From positions 1 to 29,481 of the forward strand of contig NZ_JAHONA010000029.1 of the NCBI RefSeq assembly GCF_019131995.1: a stretch of DNA of 29,481 bases, given 5' to 3'. Positions within the stretch are counted from its first letter, which is position 1; each line of letters opens with the position of its first letter. The notes below the pieces were generated by a model. The model had not been told where the DNA came from. It was given only the letters and a program-made list of their open reading frames with translations, and ran no database searches. The DNA is from Collinsella aerofaciens. Its GTDB lineage: Bacteria > Actinomycetota > Coriobacteriia > Coriobacteriales > Coriobacteriaceae. This document shows, piece after piece, positions 1 to 9,100 of this stretch. Both the position numbers and the translations under genes were made by a program.

Positions 1-114
1 AAACGGAATAGACGGACCGGCCGTCCGGCTGAGTCTGGGAAGAGGTGCCGGGCGGAGGGCGGAGCATGGCCACCGGACCCATCGAAACACATCTCCACCG
101 TTCCTTCAACTGGG

Positions 115-153
115 AAAACGGCGCCCCCGGACCCCAGGAGGGGCCGCGGGGGC
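115..153 (-). terminator. Probable rho-independent terminator for the topoisomerase operon
   Basis: Read on the minus strand, a GC-rich hairpin (GCCCCC...GGGGGC outer arms with a GGCCCC/GGGGTC-type inner stem and a TCCT loop) is followed by GCCGTTTT. It lies about 130 bases past the subunit A stop codon. The rest of 1-283 shows no gene that I can support. Confidence 0.6.
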
Positions 154-283
154 GTTCAGCTAACTGCGGGAATGGCCTATTTGCTCAATGTGTTCGGCTG
201 AGATCGGAAATCAACCCATTTGAACCATTCGGGCCTTGCTGCGTTTCAAGGGGGCTGGGCTGTCGGAACCGGCCAGACGGCTG

Positions 284-2524
284 TTAGTCAAACAGGCTCG
301 GCATGTCGTTTTCCTTCATGAGGGCACCGGCAGAAGGCAGGCTCTGTGCGGTGAACTTCTCGGCCGAGACGCCGGCGCCAAGAATCTCCTCGGTTGTGCC
401 GACGGTGGTGACCGAGCGGCCCTTCTTGGCCGTAAAGGCTTGGACGCCCTGCGTGTTGGTTGTCGTCTTGGTCTTGAGTAGCGACGTGTTGAAGTTCATC
501 AAGCGATAGTCGCTCGAGACCAGCGCGATGTCGCGATCTTCCTTGAGCACCTGTGCATACAGCAGTTTGCTGCCGCCGTAGATGGCGTTCTTGAGGCGCT
601 TGCGGTTGGTCTTGGTGACGTATCCAGAAAGCGCGACGCGCACCACGCGGCCGTTCTCAAAGACGAATAGCACGTCGGCCTTGTAGTCCTCGGGGTCGAT
701 GACCCAGATGACGCTCTCGTCGGGTTCCATCTCAAGATCGGTCGGCAGGTACGAGCCCAGCTGGGCCGACTTGGTGTCCTCAAACGCTGCGACCTTGCAC
801 TTGTACACCTGGCTCTTGTTGGTAAAGACCAGCAGCTCGTGGGTGTTGGAGGACGGGAACTCGATAAAGGGTCTGTCGCCGTCCTTGTACTTGAGCGTGG
901 TCGCCTTCTTGAGCACGCGGTCCGTCATCTTCTTAAGGTAGCCGTCGCGCGAGAGCATGATGGTGACCGGGTACTCCTCGACCTCGGGCTCCAAGCTTAC
1001 CTCGATAACCTCATGGGGTTCGATTCTGCCCGTGCGGCGCGGCATCACGTACTTCTTGTTGACCGCGGCCAGCTCGTCGCTGATGACCTTCTTGATGTTC
1101 TCCTCGCTGGAGAGGATCTCCTCAAGCTCGGCAATCTCGCCCTCAAGCTTGGCAATGTCCTTGGTGCGGTTGAGGATGTACTCCTCGTTGATGTTGCGGA
1201 GCTTAAGCTCGGCAACAAACTCGGCCTGGGTCTCGTCGATGTCGAAACCCTTCATAAGGTTGGGCACGACCTCGGCCTCGAGCTTGGTGCCGCGGATGAT
1301 GGCGATCGCCTTGTCGATGTCGAGCAGAATCGCCTCGAGGCCGTGCAGCAGGTGCAGGCGCTCGGACTTTTTGCCCAGGTCAAAGTTAATGCGTCGACGC
1401 GTGGACTCAATACGCCACTTGACCCACTCGTGCAAGATCTGGCGCACGCCCATAACGCGGGGGTAGCCGTCGACCAGCACGTTGAAGTTGCACGAGAACG
1501 AGTCTTGCAGCGTGGTCGAGCGATAAAGCTTCGCCATGAGCTTGTCGGGGTCGACACCGCGCTTAAGGTCGATGGCGATGCGCAAACCCGAGAGGTCGGT
1601 TTCGTCGCGGATGTCAGCAATCTCCTTGACCTTGCCCTCTTTGGAGAGCTTAACGATGCGCTCGATAATGACATCGGTCTTGGTGGTGTAGGGGATCTCG
1701 TAGACCTCGATGATGCGCTCTTCGGGAATCCAACGCCAGCGGGAGCGAATCTGGAAGCTGCCAAGGCCGGTCTCGACGATCTTCTCCATCTCCTCGCGGC
1801 GATAGATAATCTCGCCGCCGGTCGAGAAGTCGGGCATGGGCATGTACTCGAGCAGGTCGCAGTCGGGATCCTGCAGGTAGTGCATCGTGGCGGTGCAGAC
1901 CTCGTTGAGGTTGAAGCCGCAGATGTCGGACGCCATGGCGACACCGATGCCCTTGTTGGCTGAGACGAGGATATTGGGGAACGTGGTGGGCAGCAGGCGC
2001 GGCTCCTTCATGGCGCCGTCGTAGCTGTCGACGAAGTCGACCGGGTCCTTGTCGATGTCCTTGAAGATCTCGGCGCTGATGGGGGAGAGCTTGGCCTCGG
2101 TGTAACGCGAGGCGGCGTAGCTCAGGTCGCCCGAATAGTACTTGCCAAAGTTGCCCTTCGACTCAACGAACGGTGCGAGCAACGCCTCGTTGCCGGTTGC
2201 CAGACGCACCATCGTCTCGTAGATTGCGGCGTCGCCGTGCGGGTTGAGCTTCATGGTCTGGCCCACAATGTTGGCGCTCTTCTGGCGCTCGCCCTTGAGC
2301 AGGCCCATCTTGTACATGGTGTAGAGCAGCTTGCGGTGCGAGGGCTTAAAGCCGTCGATCTCGGGGAATGCACGCGAGACGTTGACGCTCATGGCGTAGG
2401 GCATGTAGTTGACCTCGAGCGTCTGCGTGATCGGCTGGTCGGTGACCTCGGAGTGCAGGCCGATGACGTTCTCGGCGTTGACCTGCTTTTTCTTTGGCTG
2501 GTTCTTCGTCTTCTTCTTTGCCAC
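284..2524 (-). CDS. Type IIA DNA topoisomerase subunit A (ParC/GyrA-like)
   Basis: This 746-residue protein is the DNA breakage-reunion subunit of an ATP-dependent type II topoisomerase. The winged-helix region carries a QRDR-like stretch with NPHGD at about residues 94-98, and the active-site tyrosine is Y141 in AASRYTEAK. A tower and coiled-coil region (about 370-480) and a C-terminal beta-propeller-like region follow. The classical GyrA box (QRRGGKG) is not visible, which favours a ParC-like or specialised enzyme over housekeeping gyrase. The start is GTG at 2524, preceded by AGAGGAAA, and the protein opens with a lysine-rich tail. It lies 45 bases downstream of the subunit B gene on the same strand, so the two are almost certainly co-transcribed and form an A2B2 enzyme. 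Whether it decatenates (Topo IV) or supercoils (gyrase) cannot be decided from the sequence. Confidence 0.93.
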   Translation of the reverse strand: MAKKKTKNQPKKKQVNAENVIGLHSEVTDQPITQTLEVNYMPYAMSVNVSRAFPEIDGFKPSHRKLLYTMYKMGLLKGERQKSANIVGQTMKLNPHGDAAIYETMVRLATGNEALLAPFVESKGNFGKYYSGDLSYAASRYTEAKLSPISAEIFKDIDKDPVDFVDSYDGAMKEPRLLPTTFPNILVSANKGIGVAMASDICGFNLNEVCTATMHYLQDPDCDLLEYMPMPDFSTGGEIIYRREEMEKIVETGLGSFQIRSRWRWIPEERIIEVYEIPYTTKTDVIIERIVKLSKEGKVKEIADIRDETDLSGLRIAIDLKRGVDPDKLMAKLYRSTTLQDSFSCNFNVLVDGYPRVMGVRQILHEWVKWRIESTRRRINFDLGKKSERLHLLHGLEAILLDIDKAIAIIRGTKLEAEVVPNLMKGFDIDETQAEFVAELKLRNINEEYILNRTKDIAKLEGEIAELEEILSSEENIKKVISDELAAVNKKYVMPRRTGRIEPHEVIEVSLEPEVEEYPVTIMLSRDGYLKKMTDRVLKKATTLKYKDGDRPFIEFPSSNTHELLVFTNKSQVYKCKVAAFEDTKSAQLGSYLPTDLEMEPDESVIWVIDPEDYKADVLFVFENGRVVRVALSGYVTKTNRKRLKNAIYGGSKLLYAQVLKEDRDIALVSSDYRLMNFNTSLLKTKTTTNTQGVQAFTAKKGRSVTTVGTTEEILGAGVSAEKFTAQSLPSAGALMKENDMPSLFD

Positions 2525-2569
2525 GATTTCCTCTTGAACTTCTTATGGGCCGTCGTTATCGATTTGCTG

Positions 2570-4567
2570 CTACTGCAGGTCCAGCTGGTCCAGGTATTCC
2601 TTGCCGTGCTCGGAGATATGGCGCTTGCGGCCTGCCTCGTCGTTGCCAAGCAAAAGGTTGAACATGGTTTCCATTTTGGTGACGTCCTCGGGCTCCACCT
2701 TGATCAGGCGGCGCGTCTCGGGGTTCATGGTGGTGAGCCACATCATGTCCGGATCGTTCTCACCAAGACCCTTGGAGCGGTTGATGGAGCACTTTTGGTC
2801 GCCAATCTCCTTGAGGATGCCGTTCTTCTCGAGCTCGGTGTAGGCAAAGTAGGTCTTCTCTTTGCAGTTGATCTCGTAGAGCGGCGACTCGGCGATATAC
2901 ACGTAACCTTCGTCGATAAGCGTGGGCACCAGGCGGTAAAGCATGGTGAGCACGAGCGTGCGGATGTGGTAACCGTCGACGTCGGCGTCCGTACAGATGA
3001 TGACCTTGTTCCAGTTGAGGTTGTCCAGGTCAAAGGCACCAAGGTTTTTGATGCGCTTGTCCTTGATCTCCACGCCGCAGCCCAGCACGCGCATGAGGTC
3101 CATGATGATGTCGGACTTAAAGATGCGCGGATAGTCCTCCTTCAGGCAGTTGAGAATCTTGCCGCGGACGGGCATAACGCCCTGGAACTCGGCATCGCGC
3201 GAGGTGCGAATGGCGCCTGCTGCCGAGTCGCCCTCTACGATGTAGATCTCGCGGCGGCTCTTGTCCTTGGAGCGGCAGTCGATGAACTTCTGCACACGGT
3301 TGGCCATGTCGGTCTTCTGCTGCAGGTTGGTCTTGATGCTCTGACGCGTCTTCTCGGCGTTCTCGCGCGAGCGCTTGTTGATGAGCACCTGTTCCATGAT
3401 CTTGTTGGCGGCGTCTTTGTTCTCGATCAGGTAGGTCGAGAGGCGCTCCTTAAAGAAGGCCGTCATGGCCTGCTGGATAAAGCGGTTATTGATGGCCTTC
3501 TTGGTCTGGTTTTCGTAGGACGTCTGGGTGGAGAAGCAGTTGGTCACCAGCACCAGACAGTCCTGGACGTCCTGCCACTTAATGCCGCTCTCGTTTTTGT
3601 TGTACTTGCCTTGTTGCTTGATGTAGGCATCGATGGCGCTGGTCAGAGCGCTACGGGCCGCCTTCTCGGGTGAGCCGCCGTTCTCGAGCCACGATGAGTT
3701 GTGGTAGTACTCCTGCATCATGAAGGTGCGCGAGAAGCACATGCACGCGGTGATTTTTACGTTGTAATCGGGCAGGTCCTCGCGATCGCGACCGCGACGG
3801 TCGGCCTCGATAAAGAAGGGCTCGGTAAGGTAGTCGGTACCGACCTTCTCGAGCACGTAGTCCTCGATGCCCTTGGGATAGCAAAAATCCTCTTCGGAAA
3901 ACTCGCCATCGTCACCTTCGATGCGCAGGCGGAAGGTCACGTTAGCGTTGACCACGGCCTGACGGCGCATGGTTTCGCGATACCAATCGTGGGGAATGCT
4001 AATCGAGGTAAAGACCTCAAGATCGGGGCGCCACTTGATAGTGGTGCCGGTGCGGTTCTCGTCGCTGGGCTCAATCTCGAGTGCCTTCTTCTTGGCGCCG
4101 ACAACCTTGCCCTTCTTAAAGTGTAAGGAGTACTTGTTACCGTCACGCCAGACGGTAACGTCCATGTACTCGGAAGCGTACTGGGTCGCGCACGAGCCCA
4201 GGCCGTTGGTGCCGAGCGAGAAGTCGTAGTCGCCGCCCTGGTTGTTATTGTATTTGCCGCCGGCGTAGAGTTCGCAGAAGACGAGCTCCCAGTTAAAGCG
4301 CTTCTCGGAAGGGTTCCAGTCGAGCGGGCAGCCGCGGCCATTGTCCTCTACCTGGATAGAGCCATCGCGAAAGGCGGTAAGGGTGATGAGCTTGCCGTAG
4401 CCCTGGCGCGCCTCGTCAACGGCGTTGGACAGGATCTCGAAGGCGGCATGCGCGCAGCCATCGAGTCCGTCCGAGCCAAAGATGACAGCGGGGCGCAGAC
4501 GTACGCGCTCCTCGTCCTTGAGCTGGCGGATGCTGTCGTTACCATAGTTTGCGGTGTTTTTTGCCAT
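2570..4567 (-). CDS. Type IIA DNA topoisomerase subunit B (ParE/GyrB-like)
   Basis: This 665-residue protein is the ATPase/TOPRIM subunit partnering the downstream subunit A. The GHKL ATPase domain is visible: E44 in FEILSNAVDEA with N48 for Mg2+, D75 in EDNGRG, and a glycine-rich lid GTNGLGS at 119-125. The transducer domain follows, then TOPRIM with EGDSAAG at 445-451 and the DADVD acidic triad at 527-531. The usual N-terminal RKRPGMYIG signature is replaced by RLRPAVIFGSDG, and the canonical GLHGVG lid is GLGSCA, so this is a divergent branch. Length is near the normal 630-650. The ATG at 4567 has only a weak purine-rich upstream stretch (GAGAGAGCGAG); AAAGGAG lies 16 bases away. A promoter is proposed at 4622-4650. 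Confidence 0.93.
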   Translation of the reverse strand: MAKNTANYGNDSIRQLKDEERVRLRPAVIFGSDGLDGCAHAAFEILSNAVDEARQGYGKLITLTAFRDGSIQVEDNGRGCPLDWNPSEKRFNWELVFCELYAGGKYNNNQGGDYDFSLGTNGLGSCATQYASEYMDVTVWRDGNKYSLHFKKGKVVGAKKKALEIEPSDENRTGTTIKWRPDLEVFTSISIPHDWYRETMRRQAVVNANVTFRLRIEGDDGEFSEEDFCYPKGIEDYVLEKVGTDYLTEPFFIEADRRGRDREDLPDYNVKITACMCFSRTFMMQEYYHNSSWLENGGSPEKAARSALTSAIDAYIKQQGKYNKNESGIKWQDVQDCLVLVTNCFSTQTSYENQTKKAINNRFIQQAMTAFFKERLSTYLIENKDAANKIMEQVLINKRSRENAEKTRQSIKTNLQQKTDMANRVQKFIDCRSKDKSRREIYIVEGDSAAGAIRTSRDAEFQGVMPVRGKILNCLKEDYPRIFKSDIIMDLMRVLGCGVEIKDKRIKNLGAFDLDNLNWNKVIICTDADVDGYHIRTLVLTMLYRLVPTLIDEGYVYIAESPLYEINCKEKTYFAYTELEKNGILKEIGDQKCSINRSKGLGENDPDMMWLTTMNPETRRLIKVEPEDVTKMETMFNLLLGNDEAGRKRHISEHGKEYLDQLDLQ

Positions 4568-4621
4568 ACTCGCTCTCTCGGTGCTCCTTTGCTGCGTTTA
4601 AGTCATATAGATAGCCAAGGT

Positions 4622-4650
4622 AGCATAGCCCAGCCCGTGGGCGATTCCAA
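4622..4650 (-). promoter_or_regulatory. Candidate sigma-70-type promoter for the topoisomerase operon
   Basis: On the minus strand TTGGAA (4650-4645) and TATGCT (4627-4622) are separated by exactly 17 bases and lie 55-83 bases upstream of the subunit B ATG. This is a visual match only. No other better -35/-10 pair was seen in 4568-4720. Confidence 0.4.
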
Positions 4651-4700
4651 CCAACACGAAATCCATCGAACAATCGTTCGGAATTTGGTGGAACAGCGTT

Positions 4701-4735
4701 TACTCGGACAAAACCGAGTCGGTTCTGTCCGGGTA
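4701..4735. repeat. 35-bp interrupted palindrome between divergent genes
   Basis: Two 17-base arms flank a single central G: TACTCGGACAAAACCGA and TCGGTTCTGTCCGGGTA, which pair at 15 of 17 positions, with one mismatch being a G-T wobble. It sits in the 467-base gap between the topoisomerase operon and the lipoprotein gene. It could be a dispersed palindromic repeat, a large operator or a hairpin in the topoisomerase leader. The rest of 4568-5034 shows no gene. Confidence 0.55.
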
Positions 4736-5034
4736 AGTTTGAAAACGGTCGAATGCGTCCTGCTGCGTTTGCGGTTGGATGCGTTTGTCAAAAACGTGCC
4801 ATGCGGATTGTTGGTTTGAATCGAACATTGGGACAGGCGTCTCGTTTTATGGGCCGAGGGCGTGCGTATATGAGTCTTTTTGGTCCATAGGGGATGCTGG
4901 GCGGTTGCTAGTTGGGCCACGGGTCACTTCGCCGGCGCTGCTTCTTGCCATACACTCATAGTGGAAGCCGATGCCACGGAGTCGACTTGCGATTCGGGCA
5001 ACGGATGAGCGGCAAGCCGAAAGGAGCGGTGAGG

Positions 5035-6051
5035 ATGATGAAGCCCGTGACAAGGAAGCTGCTGTTAGGAATTCCCACCGTGACGCTTTCGGCTGTGTTG
5101 GCGTGTACACTTGCCGGCTGCGGCGGTAATGCGCCAAGTGGCTCGGGCGGGAGCGCACCTGTGCAGGAGAAGTCCAAGAAGGCCAAGGCCTATGATTCGC
5201 AGACGGTCGAGGTGGCAGGCATTACCTATGAGTCGGTGGCTCACGGTACGTTCTATCGCGGCGACGCTAAGCTGCAGGACGGCTTTTACCTGCACGTCAA
5301 GATCACCAACAACAATGCAGAGAACAGGACGTTTGACTCCTTTAACGTGCATGCTGCCCAGGGCGATCTCGAGGCAGGCGACCCGTTGTTTACTTCCGGC
5401 AAGGCGGCCGTGCTCGATTACGTTGCAAGCGAGGCTCCCGATGAGCTTCACGAGGGCACCGATCTTTCCGAGAGGCCAGATATCGGTCCGGGCGAGACTG
5501 TTGAGTACGTGTATTTCTGGGCGCCCAAGACGGCGTACTACGGGCCCATCACTGTCGAGTTCGTAGATGCTTACGCCCCCGCCAAGAATCATGAGGCCAT
5601 GCACTTTGACACCACGGGGTGCGAGACCAAGGAGTTCAAGGCGGCCGGCGGTGTGGCCGATTCTGGTGACGCGGCCAATATGACCGGCATCGATTGCGCA
5701 TCGTACAGTATCGAGGCCGCCGATGGGTACACGCTGGATTCGTCCAACGAAGAGCACGAAAAGGCAGACTTCTTCCACGACGAGACTGGAGGACGCCTGC
5801 ACATCAGTATCTTCCCGCGTTCGCCGGAGGAAGAGGTTGCAAGCCTGGAGCAGGTCTACGAAGGCAAGGAGACAACAACCGACCAGGTCGAGTACAACGG
5901 CGTAACGTGGCTGCGCTTTACTGGTCCCGACAACGGTCATACGCTGTTTGCGACGGCTCCCGCAACGGGTGAAACCGTCCGCGTGTCGATCGGCTGGAAG
6001 ATCGACTGGGATGCTGCCGTGCCCATGATGGAGGCACTGAAGCTCAAGTAG
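5035..6051 (+). CDS. Secreted lipoprotein with an Ig-like (DUF4352/DUF5067-type) domain
   Basis: This is a 338-residue predicted lipoprotein. The start at 5035 (or the adjacent ATG at 5038) is chosen because AAAGGAG lies 8 bases upstream and the signal peptide then begins immediately; an upstream in-frame extension to 4912 has no ribosome site and is not signal-like. A lysine/arginine n-region is followed by a hydrophobic stretch and the lipobox LAGC with C29. A Gly/Ser linker follows, then a beta-rich domain (about 50-190) whose pattern (FYLHVKITNNNAENRTF...GPGETVEYVYFW) resembles the extracellular Ig-fold domains of actinobacterial and firmicute lipoproteins. The C-terminal half (about 210-338) is a second domain I do not recognise. 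It is monocistronic, with a terminator at 6082. The function is unknown; surface binding or envelope stress roles are possible. Confidence 0.85.
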   Translation: MMKPVTRKLLLGIPTVTLSAVLACTLAGCGGNAPSGSGGSAPVQEKSKKAKAYDSQTVEVAGITYESVAHGTFYRGDAKLQDGFYLHVKITNNNAENRTFDSFNVHAAQGDLEAGDPLFTSGKAAVLDYVASEAPDELHEGTDLSERPDIGPGETVEYVYFWAPKTAYYGPITVEFVDAYAPAKNHEAMHFDTTGCETKEFKAAGGVADSGDAANMTGIDCASYSIEAADGYTLDSSNEEHEKADFFHDETGGRLHISIFPRSPEEEVASLEQVYEGKETTTDQVEYNGVTWLRFTGPDNGHTLFATAPATGETVRVSIGWKIDWDAAVPMMEALKLK

Positions 6052-6081
6052 CGGACTGCGATTCCCGTGTCAGGCGACTCA

Positions 6082-6116
6082 GGGCTGGCTCAGAGTTATC
6101 GGGGCCAGCCCTTTTT
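6082..6116 (+). terminator. Rho-independent terminator of the lipoprotein gene
   Basis: GGGCTGGC (6082-6089) pairs perfectly with GCCAGCCC (6104-6111) and is followed by TTTTT. It lies 30 bases after the stop codon and may also limit readthrough from the convergent surface-protein gene. Confidence 0.85.
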
Positions 6117-6163
6117 GGTGCTCGATGAGCCGAGTCGGCGTCTCTCACAAAAGTAACTAGGGG

Positions 6164-9100
6164 CTAGCGAGGTCTATCCGAATTGGCCTCATTGGCGGTG
6201 TCGGTTTCGAGCGCCGTGCGGCGGGTGCTGTAGGCGACAAGGCCGGCACCAGCTGCGGCGAGTGCTGCTGCGGCTGCCGTAAGGGGAGCGTTGACATCGC
6301 CCGTGCCCGCAAGCGCGCCCGCTTTTCCGGAGCGCTTGTTATTGCCGTGATCCTTGCCGCTGCCAGATCCACTGCCGCCACCGGAGCTGCTTCCGCCGGA
6401 GCCACCTCCACTCGTGCCGCTATCGCCGTCGACCGTCATCGGGGCGTCGTGAAGTCCTGTCGTATCCGCGCTGTCGCATACGCCGACCTGAACTTCTGAG
6501 CGTTCGCATGCCGCGTCGGACACATGAAGCTCGTGCAGTACGGCACCCAGCGCCGAGTTTGCGCCCGGTCGAATTTCCTCGAGCGTTACGGGATCGAGCG
6601 CCACCAGATTACGCGCCTTCGCATACAGCGTTACGCGTTTGCCCACTTCGTCGCTCCAACTCTCGGGGATGGCGAAGCTCATACGGAACTGTGCCGTGCA
6701 ACCCGGTGCCAGCACGGCGTTGCCGTTGTCGGCTACCAGCGGGTGCGTTGCAAAACGCGTCCCCAGCGTCTCGAGCGCGTACTTCACGTGCGCCATGTCG
6801 TTGGCCGAAGTATCCTCGGCAAGCTCTGGATCGTAGATCGAAGCCATGCGCGCGTTCGCTCCGAATCCGATGGATGCGTTGGAGAACGGCTGGCTGGAGC
6901 CCTCTCGGTACAGATCGATCGTGCCGGCGGTCAGCAGGGTGTTACCGTCGTTTCGCACCGTGACCATGAAGGATTCGCCTGCTGCTCCGGGCACCACCGC
7001 GCCCGGGGTAGCGACCGCGCCCGTCGGAGTGGCACACGCCACCAAAGGCACTTCGATGCCGTGCAGCTCTGCCTCGCTCTTCTCCGCGCTCACAATGTGC
7101 GTGGCGAGCGCGGAGAGCATGCCTCCCGACGTCAAAAATGTCGTTATCTGATCGACGGGATGGTCCAGCTCGCACATCACGAACGGCTCCGTGAACAGAT
7201 CGCCTGCCAAGGTGCTGGCGAAGATGCGGAAGTGCTTGCCCATCACTGCTACCGGGTTGCCTTCTTCGTCGTAGGTTTGTCCCACCTTGCCATCGGTGTT
7301 CTCTACATAGAGCACGCACCTGCCGTTGTTGCTTACGCTAAACGATGCCGGGCCACAGCCTGCGGCACCCACAGGCTGCGTTGCAAATGCCGATGCGTCT
7401 CGCGTCCAAGTGATATGCTGCAGTTGTTCGTTGACGGTTGCCAAAAAGCCCGAATGTTGTGGCCACGGCACCGCACGGGGTACCGTGGCGTCTGGTGGCA
7501 TAACGCCCCAGCCTGCAATGGACTGGCCGATCACGGCGTACGATGCGCAGCCGCAACCGTCTGCAGTCTCGTACGCAACGGGCACCACCATTTTGCCGTT
7601 GATATTCTCGGGCTCGCCCAGCTCGATACTCGACGGTGCTTGTGGAAAGCGGAGAACTTGGCGGAACGTCAGGCTGTCGCCCGAAACGTCCGACCACAGG
7701 GTAAAGCACTCCAGCGCAACCTCAGCCTCGCTGCCGAGCGCCTTTTCTGCGGTGCTTCCACGGCGGTGGAGATAGGCACCCGACAGGCGTCCGTCGACCA
7801 GCGTCTTGCCCACCGTGATGCGCGGGCACTGCAGGCAATGGTAACCGTCCTCCTGCAGGCGCCCGCGCGAGATGCTGCGCCACGACGTGTGCGATATCAC
7901 GCGAACTTCGCTATTACTTATGCGCAGGCGCACAACGGACAGTATGCCGGATGTGCTCGCCGCATCGAAAAGGGTGTTGTCGCCGGCGGGGCGCTCGCCC
8001 GAGACCAGCAGCACGTAGGCGTCCTGGTTTCCTCTTCCGTCCGTATATTCCACCACGTCGAAGTCGTAATCGTATATGCCGTCGCGTTCCACGTCGCCCT
8101 CGCCAAAGCCAAGGGGGAAGTCCACGGGCGTGGGGGCAGACCACGTGCCGTTTGCCTTTGTGTGTACCACCAGGCGCGAGCGGCCATTGTCGCCGTAGCG
8201 CACCGAGGCGATACGGAACAGGCATTCTACGCCGGCAATCATTGCCAACTTCATGTGAGCTTCGCTGAGCACGCCAGTAAACAGCACGTTGTCGCTCGAG
8301 GGCTTGATGCCGCCACGCTCGTCCTCCGATACGCCGGCAGAATTGGCGTTGGGGTCCGCAACGGCGTTCGTCGCCTGCCCGATATAGGTGTACTCGTACA
8401 TCGGCGCGGCGTTTTCGCCGTTCTCTATCAGTGCATGGACGAAATGCTCGATCTGTCCCGTGTCGTCGCTTTCTGCATCTGCCTCGAGCTCAATGCGCGT
8501 GACCGCTTGATCCCAATCGCGCACGACAGACGCGACGTTTACAGCAGTGGCCTTAACCTCGGCGCGTGCGAGCAGCTCGGCGTTGGTGACGATGGTGGCC
8601 GATGCGATAAATTGCGGCACGCCGCCCGCCTTGATGTTGTCGGGCGTGCCGAAGCGGGCATCCAACGTGTAAGGCGTATCCCCACCCAATGCGAGCTCAG
8701 AGCGCTGGAGCACATACTGGTTGCCATTGTTCACCGACATATTCCACGAATCGAGGAGTGTGGGCCACGACCCCGACCAAGCCTTGGTGGTCCACTTGAA
8801 CATTACGAACTGGAGTATCACATCGACATCGACGTCTGCACCTACGCGCAGTCGCGGAAGCTGGTGTCCATCTGCCTTCTCGTACCCAATGAACAGCGTG
8901 AGGGACGCGGCGCCGCGTACGGCAGACGAAGCGACGCCTGCAACGCCGGCGCCAAAGGTGACGGCAAGCCCGATCTGGATGGTGAACGAGCCCGAGGTGT
9001 TTGAATAGTCGAGCGAAATGTTTTTAAAAAATGCCGCGCCGCTGCCGTGCGTGTGGGCACCCACGGCGAGCGCCAGCTTCGCCAGCACCCAGGGGTTGAC

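Noticed and set aside
839..3673. Long plus-strand frames (374 and 478 codons) opposite the topoisomerase genes
   Set aside because: They are low-complexity Leu/Val/Asp-rich shadows of well-defined enzyme genes with intact catalytic motifs.
4603..5034. Upstream-extended lipoprotein start (4912) and small frames in the 467-base gap
   Set aside because: The 4912 start lacks a ribosome site and would bury the signal peptide; the other frames are compositionally random.
6524..9004. 826-codon open frame opposite the surface-protein gene
   Set aside because: The product is compositionally odd with no signal or fold, and the minus-strand protein has a signal peptide and sortase tail that fit the whole frame.
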